64,000 nucleotides of DNA from Limonium bicolor (taxonomy: Eukaryota > Streptophyta > Magnoliopsida > Caryophyllales > Plumbaginaceae). Both the position numbers and the translations under genes were made by a program. The DNA lies in contig CM041777.1 in the NCBI GenBank assembly GCA_023374045.1, positions 483,267,594 through 483,331,593 of the forward strand. The letters run 5' to 3'. This document shows positions 36,281-48,100 of this stretch, in pieces (position 1 is the first letter of the stretch; each line of letters begins with the position of its first letter). The notes beneath the pieces are model-generated. The model made no database searches. It was not told the origin of the DNA and was given only the letters and a program-made list of their open reading frames with translations.

Positions 36281-37161
36281 TCATTTAATCTTGGAAATAG
36301 ACCACCCCTTCCACTCACTTAGCTTTCGAGCACACAGACCCAGAGAAGTAGTAATGTTAGGAAAATTATTACTCCAAACATCAGTAACTATCTCTGAACA
36401 CTTGGAATCCAAACACCAACCATTTTCAAATCTGAAGACTTTAGCCGGGATTTTATGATTACCAAAGAACCTGATAAATAGAGGACAATGATCTGAAGCT
36501 TCGCGGGGAAGATGTTCCACTGAAATATTGGGGAAAACCTGAAGCCCCGCAGAGGAGCAGAATACTCTGTCCAATCTACTATGAGAATGGAAAGCCCCGT
36601 CCTGACAGTTAGTATAAGTAGAGTTCTCTCCAAAAAAAACCAATGTCATGGAGATCACATTCATTGATGGCATCCCTAAACGAGGCCATGTGAACTTCTT
36701 GCCTAATTCTGCCCCCGCTCTTCTCAGAGGCATGAAGAATCTGATTGAAATCCCCAGCTATCACCCAGGGCAAACGGACTTGCTTACTAAGAAGTCGGAG
36801 AAGCTTCCAGGACAAATGCTTAAGAGTCCATTTTGACCACCCATAGAACCCAGCGAACACCCATTGGAGGTCACCCGGTCGAGATATAATGGCAAACATA
36901 TGATGTCTAGATTGAGAAATCATCGAACATCCTATGAAACTCTTCCACATAAGGCAAAGACCACCACTCCTTATCTGCTTGAAACCGCAAGCCCAAGATA
37001 CAAAGGAAAATAGCCAAAGAAGAGTTCCATATCTACATCGGATTTATGAGTCTCACTGAGGAAGATAATGTCCGGGTTGAGTTTTAGGATCAAACTCTTA
37101 ACCCAATAAACTGCCTTGGATTTTCCTAAACCCCTGCAATTAAGAGTTAAACAACTCATCA
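36281..37161 (-). pseudogene. LINE 1 AP-type endonuclease
   Basis: Pieces in shifted frames: 37161-36971 starting MSCLTLNCRGLGKSKAVYWV with FLSETHKSD; 36950-36609 with GDFNQILHASEKSGG; and 36733-36281 with the terminal SDHCPLF motif. These are the standard marks of a LINE apurinic endonuclease, which nicks the target. At least two frameshifts break it. Confidence 0.88.
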
Positions 37162-38136
37162 GGAGACAACAACTATGAAGACCCCGAAGGCTGAGGCAGT
37201 CAAAACCTAACAGCCGACCAAATGCACACCGAGACAAACACCTACACAACTGGCTGCCCAAGAACAGACCCAAACAACTGTGAAGCCAACAATCTGACGC
37301 CGAGAAATCTGCAGGCCCTGAACCAAAACCAAACACCTACCACCAGTAGGGAACAATCGAAACAAAACTAGACTGCACTCGCCAGAACCTGAAGAGGAGA
37401 CAAAGCTCTGGAAAGGCCCCGACTACTCCCAAATCGAATTGGGGAAAATACACTAGGGAAACCACCCCGAGGAGGCAGAAACCAATCTCGAAATTGGGAG
37501 AGAAACCCCAATTGAACCCCCGAACTGGAATACGAGAAGAACCTGAACCTAGAGCAGCTTCAAAAACCAAACTAACTAACACAGAACAACTTCAATCAGC
37601 AGTAGCAAAAACGGTCCCGCACGAGGAGCACCAACGAATCCGGCAGTCAGACAAAATCAGAAATCAGAAGGCACAAGACCAGATCGAGACAAGACTTCCT
37701 GAGTAGAGGAATCAGAGAAGACAAGGGCAGAAAGGAACCGACGAGAGGAATAGACAGAAATAAACTCTCTACCCCTACTCCAGAGAGAAAGACGAGGGAA
37801 CAAAATCCCCAAGAAGACCGGCGACTTGATACTGCAGAGATCCCACGAACCCCTTTCAACAGCCCTAAAGTAATCGGAGAGACCGAAATCCAGAACTCAC
37901 TTCTAACTGAGGGGAGACGGGGACGACGAAGCGAAGGAGAATAACACACCGGGGGAAACTGGAGACCACAGCCGGCGAAGGGATGAACGTGGCGATAAAC
38001 CCAATCTCACTGAAAACAGATGAGAAAAAAGAGAACGATAAATCGTCTCTAAAATCGCCTCCCTCCTGGAGAGCGATAGATGAACAAGTCTATCTTCTTC
38101 TCTTTTAATGGTCTGAGGCTAGTTGGTGTGGGAGTG
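37162..38136 (-). other. LINE 1 5' leader without recognisable ORF1
   Basis: About 975 bases between the TSD and the endonuclease start. More GC-rich than the surroundings, with C/T-rich minus-strand text as in plant 5' leaders. I see no ORF1 zinc knuckle or RNA-binding domain. Short frames such as 37647-37949 are not persuasive. Confidence 0.6.
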
Positions 38137-38147
38137 AGGAAGGACTT
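38137..38147. repeat. Target-site duplication, right copy, of LINE 1
   Basis: AGGAAGGACTT, exact match to 33179-33189; sets the 5' end of the LINE at 38136. Confidence 0.8.
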
Positions 38148-40354
38148 AATAAGATAGAAAATCATTACCTCACTAGATAAATAAGCAACAAAGAAAAAAG
38201 ACAATCGTAACCCTCCTTCTTCAAAATTAACATAATAACAATTAGAAGAATGTCATAAACATACTAATATAACATCGAAATTAATTTAAACTCTTTTTGC
38301 GAATCAGAAAAAAAAAACTAGGAGATAACACCCGGGTTCAGGTAATGCATGATAGGCTTCACAGCTACTCAACATCCCAATAGGATTAGGTTGCTGTTGA
38401 TAGTCGTCTTATGGCCCTGCCTTGCATCGGGATATAATCGACTCTCTCTTGTGAAATGGAAATATTAATGGATGATTGACTTAAAAAACTAAGAGATAGA
38501 CTTCTATCCATATTATCTTTATTCTAGATTAATATTACAGAACCTTTTAGCATGTTAGAAAGATTTGTCTGTGTACTGTACAGTGTGTCGGTCTAACAGC
38601 GGAGCAAGTAGAAAAAAAATTTGTCGCATGCTAGATGGATAACTGGAAAAGTATAACCGATAAGCCAGATTTGGTGTGAAGAAACAAAAGGTGAGCTCCG
38701 TTTGTTTGTCCAATGCATATGGAATGACTTGCCGTTCCAATTATTTACAATCACGCTACATGTGAATTAGGTTTGTTTCAATAGTTTTTCTCGAAAACAT
38801 ATGATAATAAGATTTAAGCACAAAGATGATACATGTTGCGCGGAATGTTTGACGACCACAAATCAGTACCACCATCAACGTTACTAAGTGAGCACTAATA
38901 GTCTGTTACTCTGTTCCCCACCGGTTTGTTTCAATAGTTATAGTACGAGGAAACTGGAATCAGAAAATGGAATAGAAAGGTAAGAAAAGGGATTCCCTTG
39001 AATCAAGAAATCTGTTTGATTCTAACACAGAAACGAAATAGAATTCTCAATGATTATTTTTGTTGTTGTTTGGTTCCAGACAGAGAAGTGTTACTTAATT
39101 GCATTATAAATAATATATATTAATATTTATCTAATTTTTATGTGACATATACTAATATTTATACAAATTATAGAGCATATAAAAATAATTTTTAAAATTA
39201 TAAATGATACAAATTAATTTTTATATATTATATATACAATATATTAAGATTTATATATCTAAATATAACATTTTTAAATTTGTCTATATAGAATATATTA
39301 ATTTTTTAATTTTATAGTAGTATTTAAGTTATAAATAATATTTATTAATATATACATTATAATATGTATTTAAATTGTAAATATATAATTATTATGACTA
39401 TATATTAATATTTTTTAATTTTATAGTATAAAATTCTAAATAATATTTATAAATATTTTCATATAATATAATATATGTATAAATATTTTTCACAATATGA
39501 ACAATATATATATTTTTATCTTTATAGCATATAAAGTATAATTAGTATTATTAATATTAATATATTTTTATATCATCCTTGTTCATTTTTATTTAAATTT
39601 TAACTAATATGTATAAATGATTATATATATTAATATTTATTTAATTTTATTAATAATATATATTATTATTTTTGAATTTTATTGTAGTTAACTTATAAAT
39701 AATATTTATATATTATATAAACTATTTTTTCATTTTTTCAAATATAAATATATTAATATTATTATAAATTATACATTAATATTTACTTTAAATTACAAAT
39801 GATATGTATTAAATATTTATTTAATTTATATTATATTCATATCCATATTTATATTTATATAAATTTTAAATAAAATATATTTCTATTTCTATTAGATATA
39901 AATATTGTATATTAATATTTATTAAAATTATGTATCCTATATTAGTATTTATATAGATTATATACCATATATATTAATATCTGTTTATGAAAAAGATGAA
40001 GAAAGGGGTAAGAGAGAGAGGAAAGGGAATACTTTTCCCTGGTATATTGGGAATCACCAAAAAGGGATATGAGGGCTTTTGAAACTGGAAATAGGGGAAA
40101 CGAAATCAATAAAAATATAAAACAAACAACCACAAAAGGAATGATTCTGTTTTCCTTTATTGATTACCCCGAAGTGAACGCACCCTATCTAACCTTTCTT
40201 ATACAGTCCTAGCGTATAGGGCACGAGTGTTGAGAATGTATACTCTATTTTTGACTTAATACCTAATCCCCAACGACGGAAACAAGATTATTTTTAACAT
40301 CAAAACAAGCATGATTTACCTAATTTAGGTTTATCTCATTATTATATGTAAGGA
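38148..40354. other. AT-rich intergenic region
   Basis: No gene recognised. 39100-39960 is extremely AT-rich, made of degenerate TAATATTTATA-like text. The flanks at about 38930-39090 and 39990-40180 are less AT-rich and each carries short purine-rich text with GGAAACTGGAAT-like or TTGAAACTGGAAA-like words, but I could not establish terminal inverted repeats. Confidence 0.6.
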
Positions 40355-41768
40355 AATTTCATGAAATGTCGTTATATTTTTAGTAAATTTATGAAAAGGA
40401 AAATCAAGAATGCCATACATTTTTAAAAAAGTCGATGAAATACCATTATATCATTGACCAAAAAAAAAAGGAAAATATCTCTACTAGTTAACAAAGTACT
40501 TTTAAAGTTCACAATATACCTTTAAATGTTAAAAAATTCACTAAAGTTCCCAAAAAATTCAAAATGTTATAAAAATATAGCTAATTATAAAATGCTTAAA
40601 ATAGTATGAAATATAACAAAATTATAAATAATAGAAAAATAAAATAAATATATATAAAAATATCATAAAGTATTAAAAAAATAAATAATTCTTAGATTTT
40701 TAATAAATTATTCAATATCATAAAAAAATATAGTGTTTTGAAGACATACTAATTTTTCTACTAATTTATACCGATTAAATATCAGAATTTACACCAATTA
40801 AATACTATAATTTCTATCAATTAAGTACCATAATTTTACTGTCTACATTTTTTTAATTATTTTTTCTACCACTTTAAGTTATTTATTCAAAATAAATTAT
40901 TTTTTAACTAATATTAAAAAAATTCCAAAAATTTATATTCTATTTTCCATAAAATATTATGTCATAAAGTTATCTACAAAATAAAATATAAATTATAAAA
41001 AATAAACTTTTGAAAATATTAGTTAAACAATACAAATAGTTTATTTTGAATAAAAAAATTCAAAAATAAATTATTTATTCAAAAAAGTTATATTATAGTT
41101 TTAACTAATATTCTGAAATATAGTCTTCAATTTATATTATATTTTGAAGATAACTTTATGACATAATATTTTGTAGATAACAAACAATATTATGTTATAA
41201 AATTATCTGTAAATTAGAATTTTTTAAAAAAAATTCTAAATATTTGTTAAAATAATAAAATAATTTATTTTAAATAAATAATTTAAACTGATAGAAAAAA
41301 ATAATCTTAAAATTTTAGCTAAAAATTGTGGTATTTAATTGATCTAAATTATACTACTTAATTGATATAAACTCGTAGAAAATTGATATATATATTATGT
41401 GTTTAAAATATTATATTCTTTTTAATGGCATTGAATAATTTTAAAAAATATCTATGGAATGTTTTCTTTTTTCTATATTCTATGATATTTTAATATATAT
41501 TTTTTATATTTATAATATTTTAGATATTTTTTTATATTTATCTGTATTTTTTTATCTTTATGAATTTTTTGTGAATTTTATTGAATATTTTAATACTCAG
41601 TGATAAACTTCAAAAATATTTTGTTAACTAATAAGGATATTTTTATCTTTTTCCTTTTGATCAATGACATAGGGACATTTTATGAATTTTTATAAAAATG
41701 TAATTATATTTTATGATTTTTTAGAGCATTTCATTAATTTGACAAAAATACTGTCATTTCATGAAATT
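40355..41768. mobile_element. 1.4 kb long-inverted-repeat (foldback or MITE-like) element
   Basis: Left end AATTTCATGAAATG is mirrored at 41755-41768. Beyond the ends the arms keep matching in reverse complement for several hundred bases: CATTGACC, TAGTTAACAAA and AATTCACAAAAAATTC-like blocks on the left pair with their complements near 41650, 41625 and 41575. Highly AT-rich, no coding. No clear TSD found. Could be a Mutator-like or unclassified foldback element. Confidence 0.75.
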
Positions 41769-41837
41769 GACTGGACGAACTATATATAATATTCTCTTGG
41801 AAAACACGAAAACGGACCATTGTGAAATGAATTGGGA

Positions 41838-42179
41838 GTGGGCTAATCTTCAATATAGATGGGGTTAGCTACTGTCGTCTGCTAATGGTTTTCGGCCTTC
41901 TGACCAGCCCAATTTTGGAACGAACGAATGATCGGTCGATCTACTTCAACCACTACTACTGTTGTTGGAGATGCTCATCTTCAGGGCTCAAAACTGGGAT
42001 AGAATCATAAGCCCAATTTTGGAACGAACGAATGATCGGTCGATCTACTTTAACCCCATATATATTGAAGATTAGCCCACTGGGCTTATGATTCTATCCC
42101 AGTTTTGAGCCATGAAGATGAGCATCTCCAACAACAGTAGTAGTGGTTGAAGTAGATCGACCGATCATTCGTTCGTTCC
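41838..42179. repeat. 99-bp near-perfect inverted repeat with nested copies
   Basis: Arms 41917-42015 and 42081-42179 are reverse complements at 98 of 99 positions by hand alignment (the exception is C against A in the GAGCC(C/A)TGAAG block). The 65-base loop contains a direct copy of the start of the left arm (41908-41946 repeats at 42012-42050) and the reverse complement of an outer 30-base block (41838-41867 against 42051-42080, one mismatch). Transcription would give a long perfect hairpin. Confidence 0.95.
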
Positions 42180-42381
42180 AGATTTCAACCTCATGTGTCA
42201 CATTCACATTTCACACCCGGATGGTGCTATGGAATTGGAAAGGACGTGCCGCGTTCTGACTACTTTTTGTCTTTAGTGGTACGATCTGTTTTAATTTTAT
42301 CAGCAGTAATGTTGACTTTGACTGAATAGTTATTGAATTGGAACACTCAAAGTTATTTGTAGCAGAAATACTACTTAAATA

Positions 42382-42615
42382 CTCCCTCCGTCCTGAATTG
42401 ACCGTCTTGTTTACTTTAGCACGTTTTTCCACTTCAATATTAAGCATATAAGATAAATAATTTTAAAAAACTAAATTTTATAACATATAGTTTATATGTA
42501 AGGATTCATATGCAAAACTTAAATTTTTAAAATTAATTTATCTTATATGTTAAAAATTGAAGTCAAACGACATGTCCAAATAGTAAACAGGACGGTCAAT
42601 TCAGGACGGAGGGAG
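42382..42615. mobile_element. Stowaway-type MITE
   Basis: 234 bases with inverted ends CTCCCTCCGTCCTGAATTGA...TCAATTCAGGACGGAGGGAG and a TA dinucleotide on each side (42380-42381, 42616-42617). These are the Tc1/mariner-type Stowaway hallmarks. The terminal repeats are still nearly perfect, extending to the GACCGTC and TTTAC parts. Confidence 0.95.
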
Positions 42616-42829
42616 TATACAATTGGCAAGCATTGCGTTGCATTGCTCCGTTGTCCTCTACTGTTATTAAATTGGATTGTGACGTGTCTCCGTGGCTGTC
42701 TCTCCTCACAAGCAAAGCATCTACAATACAATATACTAGTATATATTTTTATCGAATGTCTGTTATATTATTGTTCGAGGTGATTTGTCCATGGCTTGTG
42801 ATTTGAACAACTTTTCGCATAATCCTTGC

Positions 42830-42917
42830 GGTTGCTTCAGCAGCAAACTTAATTGTATTAATAATACAAGACCGGTTGCTTCAGTAGCAAACTTAATTGT
42901 ATTAATAATACAAGACC
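42830..42917. repeat. 44-bp tandem duplication
   Basis: Two copies (42830-42873 and 42874-42917) starting GGTTGCTTCAG and ending AATAATACAAGACC, with one difference. A short TAA/ATA microsatellite follows at 42980-43000. No gene. Confidence 0.9.
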
Positions 42918-43022
42918 ATTATTTTTTTCTTTCTTTCAAAACAACTGTATTAATAAGAAGTTTTCAAAATAAATTGTATTAATAGTAATAATAATAATAA
43001 TAATTGTCATGCAATATTTTTT

Positions 43023-45197
43023 TGAGATCACCCTATATATTATGAGATTAGTAGATATCCATATTACAAGCATTTTCCTCCATCCTTATTATATGGAGAA
43101 ATTCTACACACACATTAGTTTCATGCCAATGTTTCCAGCCAACAGAGCTATTGTACAACCTATTAGCCATAACCACAAGGTAATTAGTTACAAATTGATT
43201 ATAAATTAAAAGTCTAATATCACAAAAATTAGAGATCATATGTGAAATTTCCAACAACTTAGCATTAGGTGGGTGCTCTTTGTTGATGGCCCTTCTTAAC
43301 AACTTGAAAGTCTCCTTCTGGTTGATCAGAATCACCATGACTCAGTTCTCACAAGCTTGCAGGATACCATAGCAGATAGTATTGACTTTCGTCGTGATCG
43401 GGTCCTTGCACCTTTGTACTTTCATGTTAAAAGACATAATAAGATTTCTAGTGTAAGAAGAAATCACACAACTAGTAATCATAGGAGTCCCAATCTTTCT
43501 ATAGCAGTAGGTAACCAGGATGAATTCATTTTGGATAACAGAAAGCGAGATGTTGTAGCTGGCACATTCATCCTGTTTTTGCATGGACTCTTGGTAAGCT
43601 TTGATGAAGGACAAGTTAGCATCAATGCAGTCAAGGATAGAAAGTTCATAATTATGTCTAACTTGGTTTTTTGCATCATAAATCACCCAGATTAGATTAG
43701 CTACTTCAGCTAATTTAGTCATAGACTATCTCATTATATTATTGCACATCCAGTCTTGGATGGCCCCCTCCACTTCCAATGACAGTTGGACAATCTCTAT
43801 GATATCTATCTAATATTCTTGTGCCGACCAACATAGAAAATTGCTACGTTGATTAGTATCAATCATACCACAGAAGACGCATTTATTTGACCCTCCAACA
43901 CGTCTTGCAATATTGGCCAAGCAGGGGGTAATTCTGTCCAGGAACTTCCAACATAGCAATTTAACTCTGGGAGGGGAGAGCTTCGGACATAGTTTCCTTA
44001 AAGGATCAAGGGTGCTATTCTAAGTAGAAGTGGCCCTCTAATTAGAAGGTGATAACCAGCTTTAACCGAGTAATCTCCACTTGGAGAGTCTATCCAATGC
44101 CAACTATCTTGGACATCTTGTTAATGATGATTTTGAAGATCTACTCTTGATCTATGGGAAGGAATTCATTCCTTATCAGATCCTTGTTCCACTCATTGGA
44201 GTTAGGGGGGATTAGCTGAGAGGTTTTTTGTAAGTCAGAGTTACCCGGCTTAGTAATGATAATCTTTGTAGGGTAGCTATTAGGAATCCAAGGATGATCC
44301 CATATGTTGGTCTCCTTGCCATTACCTATTCTTCTACCAGATCCAGTCTGATGACGTTAGCACTTTGACATAACTGATCTCCAAATTGAGCTATCATGGG
44401 AACCTGGTTTCACCTAGAAAATATCTACATTGGGATAGTACAAGGCTTTGAGTGTTCTAATAACCAGTGAATCAGAGTAGCTCATTAGTCTCCACACTTG
44501 CTTTGCTAGGAGGGTGAGGTTTAAGGATTCAATGTGTCTAAATCCTAGCCTTCCTTCATCTGGGTGATTGCAAATAGATTTCCGCGTCTTCCAACCCATA
44601 GGTTTTTTCTCTAAGTTCCCAGCCCACCAGAATAGGGATAATATAGAATTCATTTTGGAGGTAATATGGTTTAGGAGTTTGAAGGGGGACATAGTAAAAT
44701 TGGGGAGAGCTTGAAGGACACTCTAAAGAAGCACAGATCTGGCTGCATGGGCCATAAGTTTTTTTTCCAGCCAGACACCTTTTTCTCTGAGGTTATCTAG
44801 GAGGAATTTAAAGGTCTTGCTTATGTTCTTTCCCACTTTGATGGGAAGGCCTGGATATTTCTTGAAGAAGGGAACTTGTTTAAATTTCATAGTTAGGGCC
44901 ATTGAGTCTTTGTCTTACTGATGGATTTTGGGGCTGAAAACTATATCATATTTTTGATAGTTTATCTTGTGACCGAAAACTATCATAAAATCTGATATAG
45001 TGTTGTTGGCTAGAAAGGAAATGTTATTTGGAGTTGCATGGCCATAAAATATTATGTCATCTGTAAAAGCCAGGTGAGAAATGAGAGGAAAATGTTTTGT
45101 GAGGGTAATACCAGAATAAAGACTATTGGTGGTAGCTTCATTCAGATAACGAGGGAGAGCCTCTTGGGCAATTATAAATAGAAATGGAGAGATATGG
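43023..45197 (-). pseudogene. LINE 2, 3' piece: RT end to RNase H
   Basis: Decayed L1-type LINE, minus strand, with a poly-T (poly-A tail) at 43016-43022. RT piece 45205-44915 has HISPFLFIIAQEALPRYL and active site FTDD. 44692-44414 has the thumb text ILSLFWWAGNLEKKPMGW, close to LINE 1's equivalent. 43722-43342 holds LIWVIYDAKNQVRHNYEL from the region before RNase H. Multiple stops and frameshifts. It is interrupted at 45197 by LTR D and resumes at 50777. Confidence 0.88.
45193..45197. repeat. TSD of solo LTR D, left copy
   Basis: TATGG directly before TGTAACACCCC; repeated at 50777-50781. Confidence 0.9.
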
Positions 45198-48100
45198 TGT
45201 AACACCCCTATAATAATAAAACAACAGCGGAAAATAAACTAAAGGTGCTACAGACCATCGGGCTCCAAACACCCGGTACCAACCTCACCAATTACAACCA
45301 TTACAATTAACTAAGTTACGGTCTGAACTTCTAGAAAACTTAACATAAACATAACAATAATATAATACATTCACTCTCCATAAACCTAATCCCATCCCAA
45401 TCACTCATGCTCTTCGTGGCCACCTGTAAATCAATTTGTACCTGCAAGATGAAACCAAGCAGCCCACCCCGAGAGGGGTGAGTCAGTTCCCTGGAATGGA
45501 ACTGGTACAATTCTCCAAAGCAAAAGTTTAAAACATAACTCTTCAAAATAAACAGTAACTTGAAATCAAACTCTTGAAAGTAAAACAGGGAAACAAGGCA
45601 CTTTAAAATCACCAAGCCAAAGATAACAAGTTAAGGATAAAGATAAATAATAAGAAGGTAAAGTTAGTGAAACAAAACCACACCATGTGTTAGTGAACAT
45701 CCAATGCCTTAGTTAAACCCAATTCCCGTTAGGAGTAGAAAGACTCAGATAGTCACAAAGGACTAGGAATGATAAGATAGATCCAAGAACCAATAACTCA
45801 AGAGTGGAATAATTCAACTGGGAGAGATGGCCCCCACCGCCAAGTACGTCCTTTTAGGACAGGGGATATACAGCCCCTCACTGTTTACTACGTCCTCTTA
45901 GGACAAGGGATATACAACCCTTTACTGTTAAATATAAATGTCCGTATGGACGAGGGATATACAGCCCCCTACTGTCAAATATAAATGCCCCTATGGGCGA
46001 GGGATATACAACCCCCTGCTGTTACCATTGAAGACGCGCACGTCGAAACCTCAAGAACCAGCTCATGGATGAAACGATATCTAGAGTCAAAGGAAGAATT
46101 TACCAAAATTGACTTTTTCCAAATTCCCACCAGAACACTAACTACCCAGAGCAATACCAAAACACTCAGTCCTACAGAGTGCAGAAGCGTAAACCCTAAG
46201 CAGTCAATGTCTAATGGAATAACCAAATAGAAGGAACCAATACCCAAGTGAGTTTCACATTCAAGGCTCAGTTAGTCACACAAGCTGAGTTAGTCACACA
46301 ACCATTTCATTTTTTAGAAATTCCTCTTAAAGTCAGTTAGTGTTTTTCGAAAACGTCTCATAAGTCAATCAGCAAAAGTATCGGAGTACGAGAAATCGTA
46401 CCTGGTCAACGCTGTAGCAGTTCTAGTAAACTCGTGCAAACATTCAACAATTCTCTGAGGAACATTGAAGATAATTTACTATCAATAACCTGTACCCTAA
46501 GTTAAACTTAAATAAACTCCTCTCTCTTATTTCCAAATCTCAATTATCTTATAAGCCCTCGCTTAAATGTTATGTATAACCTTTGACTTATTTTAGAAGG
46601 TTGTATAGCCCAAGGTTGTAGGACCAAGGAATGTATTTTATTAACACCCGCTAACTGTCCACTCCTATCCACTTAATTCATATTTAACCACAATCCTCAC
46701 ATTCAAGACTTTTGAGACCTTTATATCAAAATGTGTTTATATTATATAATTAAATCTAAGAATTTCAATAATAATCTTAAGCTCAATACCTTATTCTTAA
46801 TTTAGAATAAACATTGTATTATGACCTATGAGTTTAGTATTGGATCTTAATATATAAGTGTTGAATTGTTCCTTGATGGACTCATCTCAGAATACTATAC
46901 TACTATCTCACAATGTAAAGATTATGTACTTAAACAACATCTACTAGATAACCCGTTATGATTAAGTCTTTCCCTTAACTTAATTAAGATCTACATCTTG
47001 TACATTGGAATCGTAGTGTTGTAGACGCGTTTTGGTAAAACTTAATTGAACTGCTAAACTCAATTATCTCATCTTTAGTTCAGAATGACTTTTAATTACA
47101 ACCATCTAATAAACTTGTCATAAGATGTTAAATTGCTTCTCATCCTGAATAATTATACTATAGTTAACTTAGGTTTAACGAATTAATCTTACATTTAGTA
47201 TTCACGAGGTATATTATATGTTTTATTATTACCTATACAATAAGGTGTTTAGTATAACCTTTTATGTATCCCTACTTACATATAATTCCCTAAATGTTTT
47301 ATTTTTACACACATTCTCTCTATAGACTATGTATAATCCTTTGTACTAAACTTCATTAAACTTAAGCCTTAAATACGTTTTAAACTGTTTTACAAAACCT
47401 AAGGTTTTCAAAGGAATAACTTAATAAATTAATTTCCTTTATTGTATTTAGGATGGACAATATATCTACATAGAGTAGAATTTATCAAAGAATTAAATTC
47501 TGGTTCGTAAGTGTAATTGTTAATTATTTAATAAGATAATCTATTATGGAAATTCTCATATTTTATATTCAAAATAACATATCATTATTTCCCATTACCG
47601 TAAAGTACATCAACATAATATCTTACGTAACTTAGTTTTATCTAATAAAAGGTTCAAAGGTTTTAAGTATAAAATTCCTATTTATAAACCTTCTATAAAT
47701 TCTAACTGCTAAATACCTCACTTAATTGTAAACTCACATCCTAAGTATTGGTAATAAATGTTATAAATGTATTCCATATGGCTTATCTAATGCCAAGAAA
47801 CTTAAGGATTATTACTTAGATAAATTTCCAATCATAGTTTAATATTTATACCATAATCCTCTTAATGATTTTATCTTAAAACATTAAGTTATATTTCAAT
47901 ACCATAAATGCTAAGAAATGATTAAATCTAGACTTACTAATCCACCTCACATTTAGAGGTAAAAGTATTTTATTTATTTTATCATTGTTTATATATTAAG
48001 AATATCTAGATGTAAGAGTATTACATTTATTTATTAATTATATAATAAGTTCTATTTGTGTAAATCTAATTACAAATATTCCTAAGTCCCAACTTATTAA

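Larger units (their letters stand above)
33190..38136 (-). mobile_element. LINE 1: decayed L1-type element with RNase H
   Basis: 4.95 kb non-LTR retrotransposon read on the minus strand, bounded by an 11-bp TSD. Order in element direction: leader (38136 to about 37162), endonuclease (37161-36281), reverse transcriptase (36046-34265), zinc-binding connector (34472-33968), RNase H (34064-33273), tail with poly-A at 33190. Frameshifts and a TGA at 35531 show it is dead. The RNase H domain is typical of a major plant L1 branch. No separate ORF1 was recognised. Confidence 0.9.

Noticed and set aside
38930..40180. Possible transposon around the extreme AT-rich core
   Set aside because: Edges share words but are not inverted repeats, and no TSD was seen.
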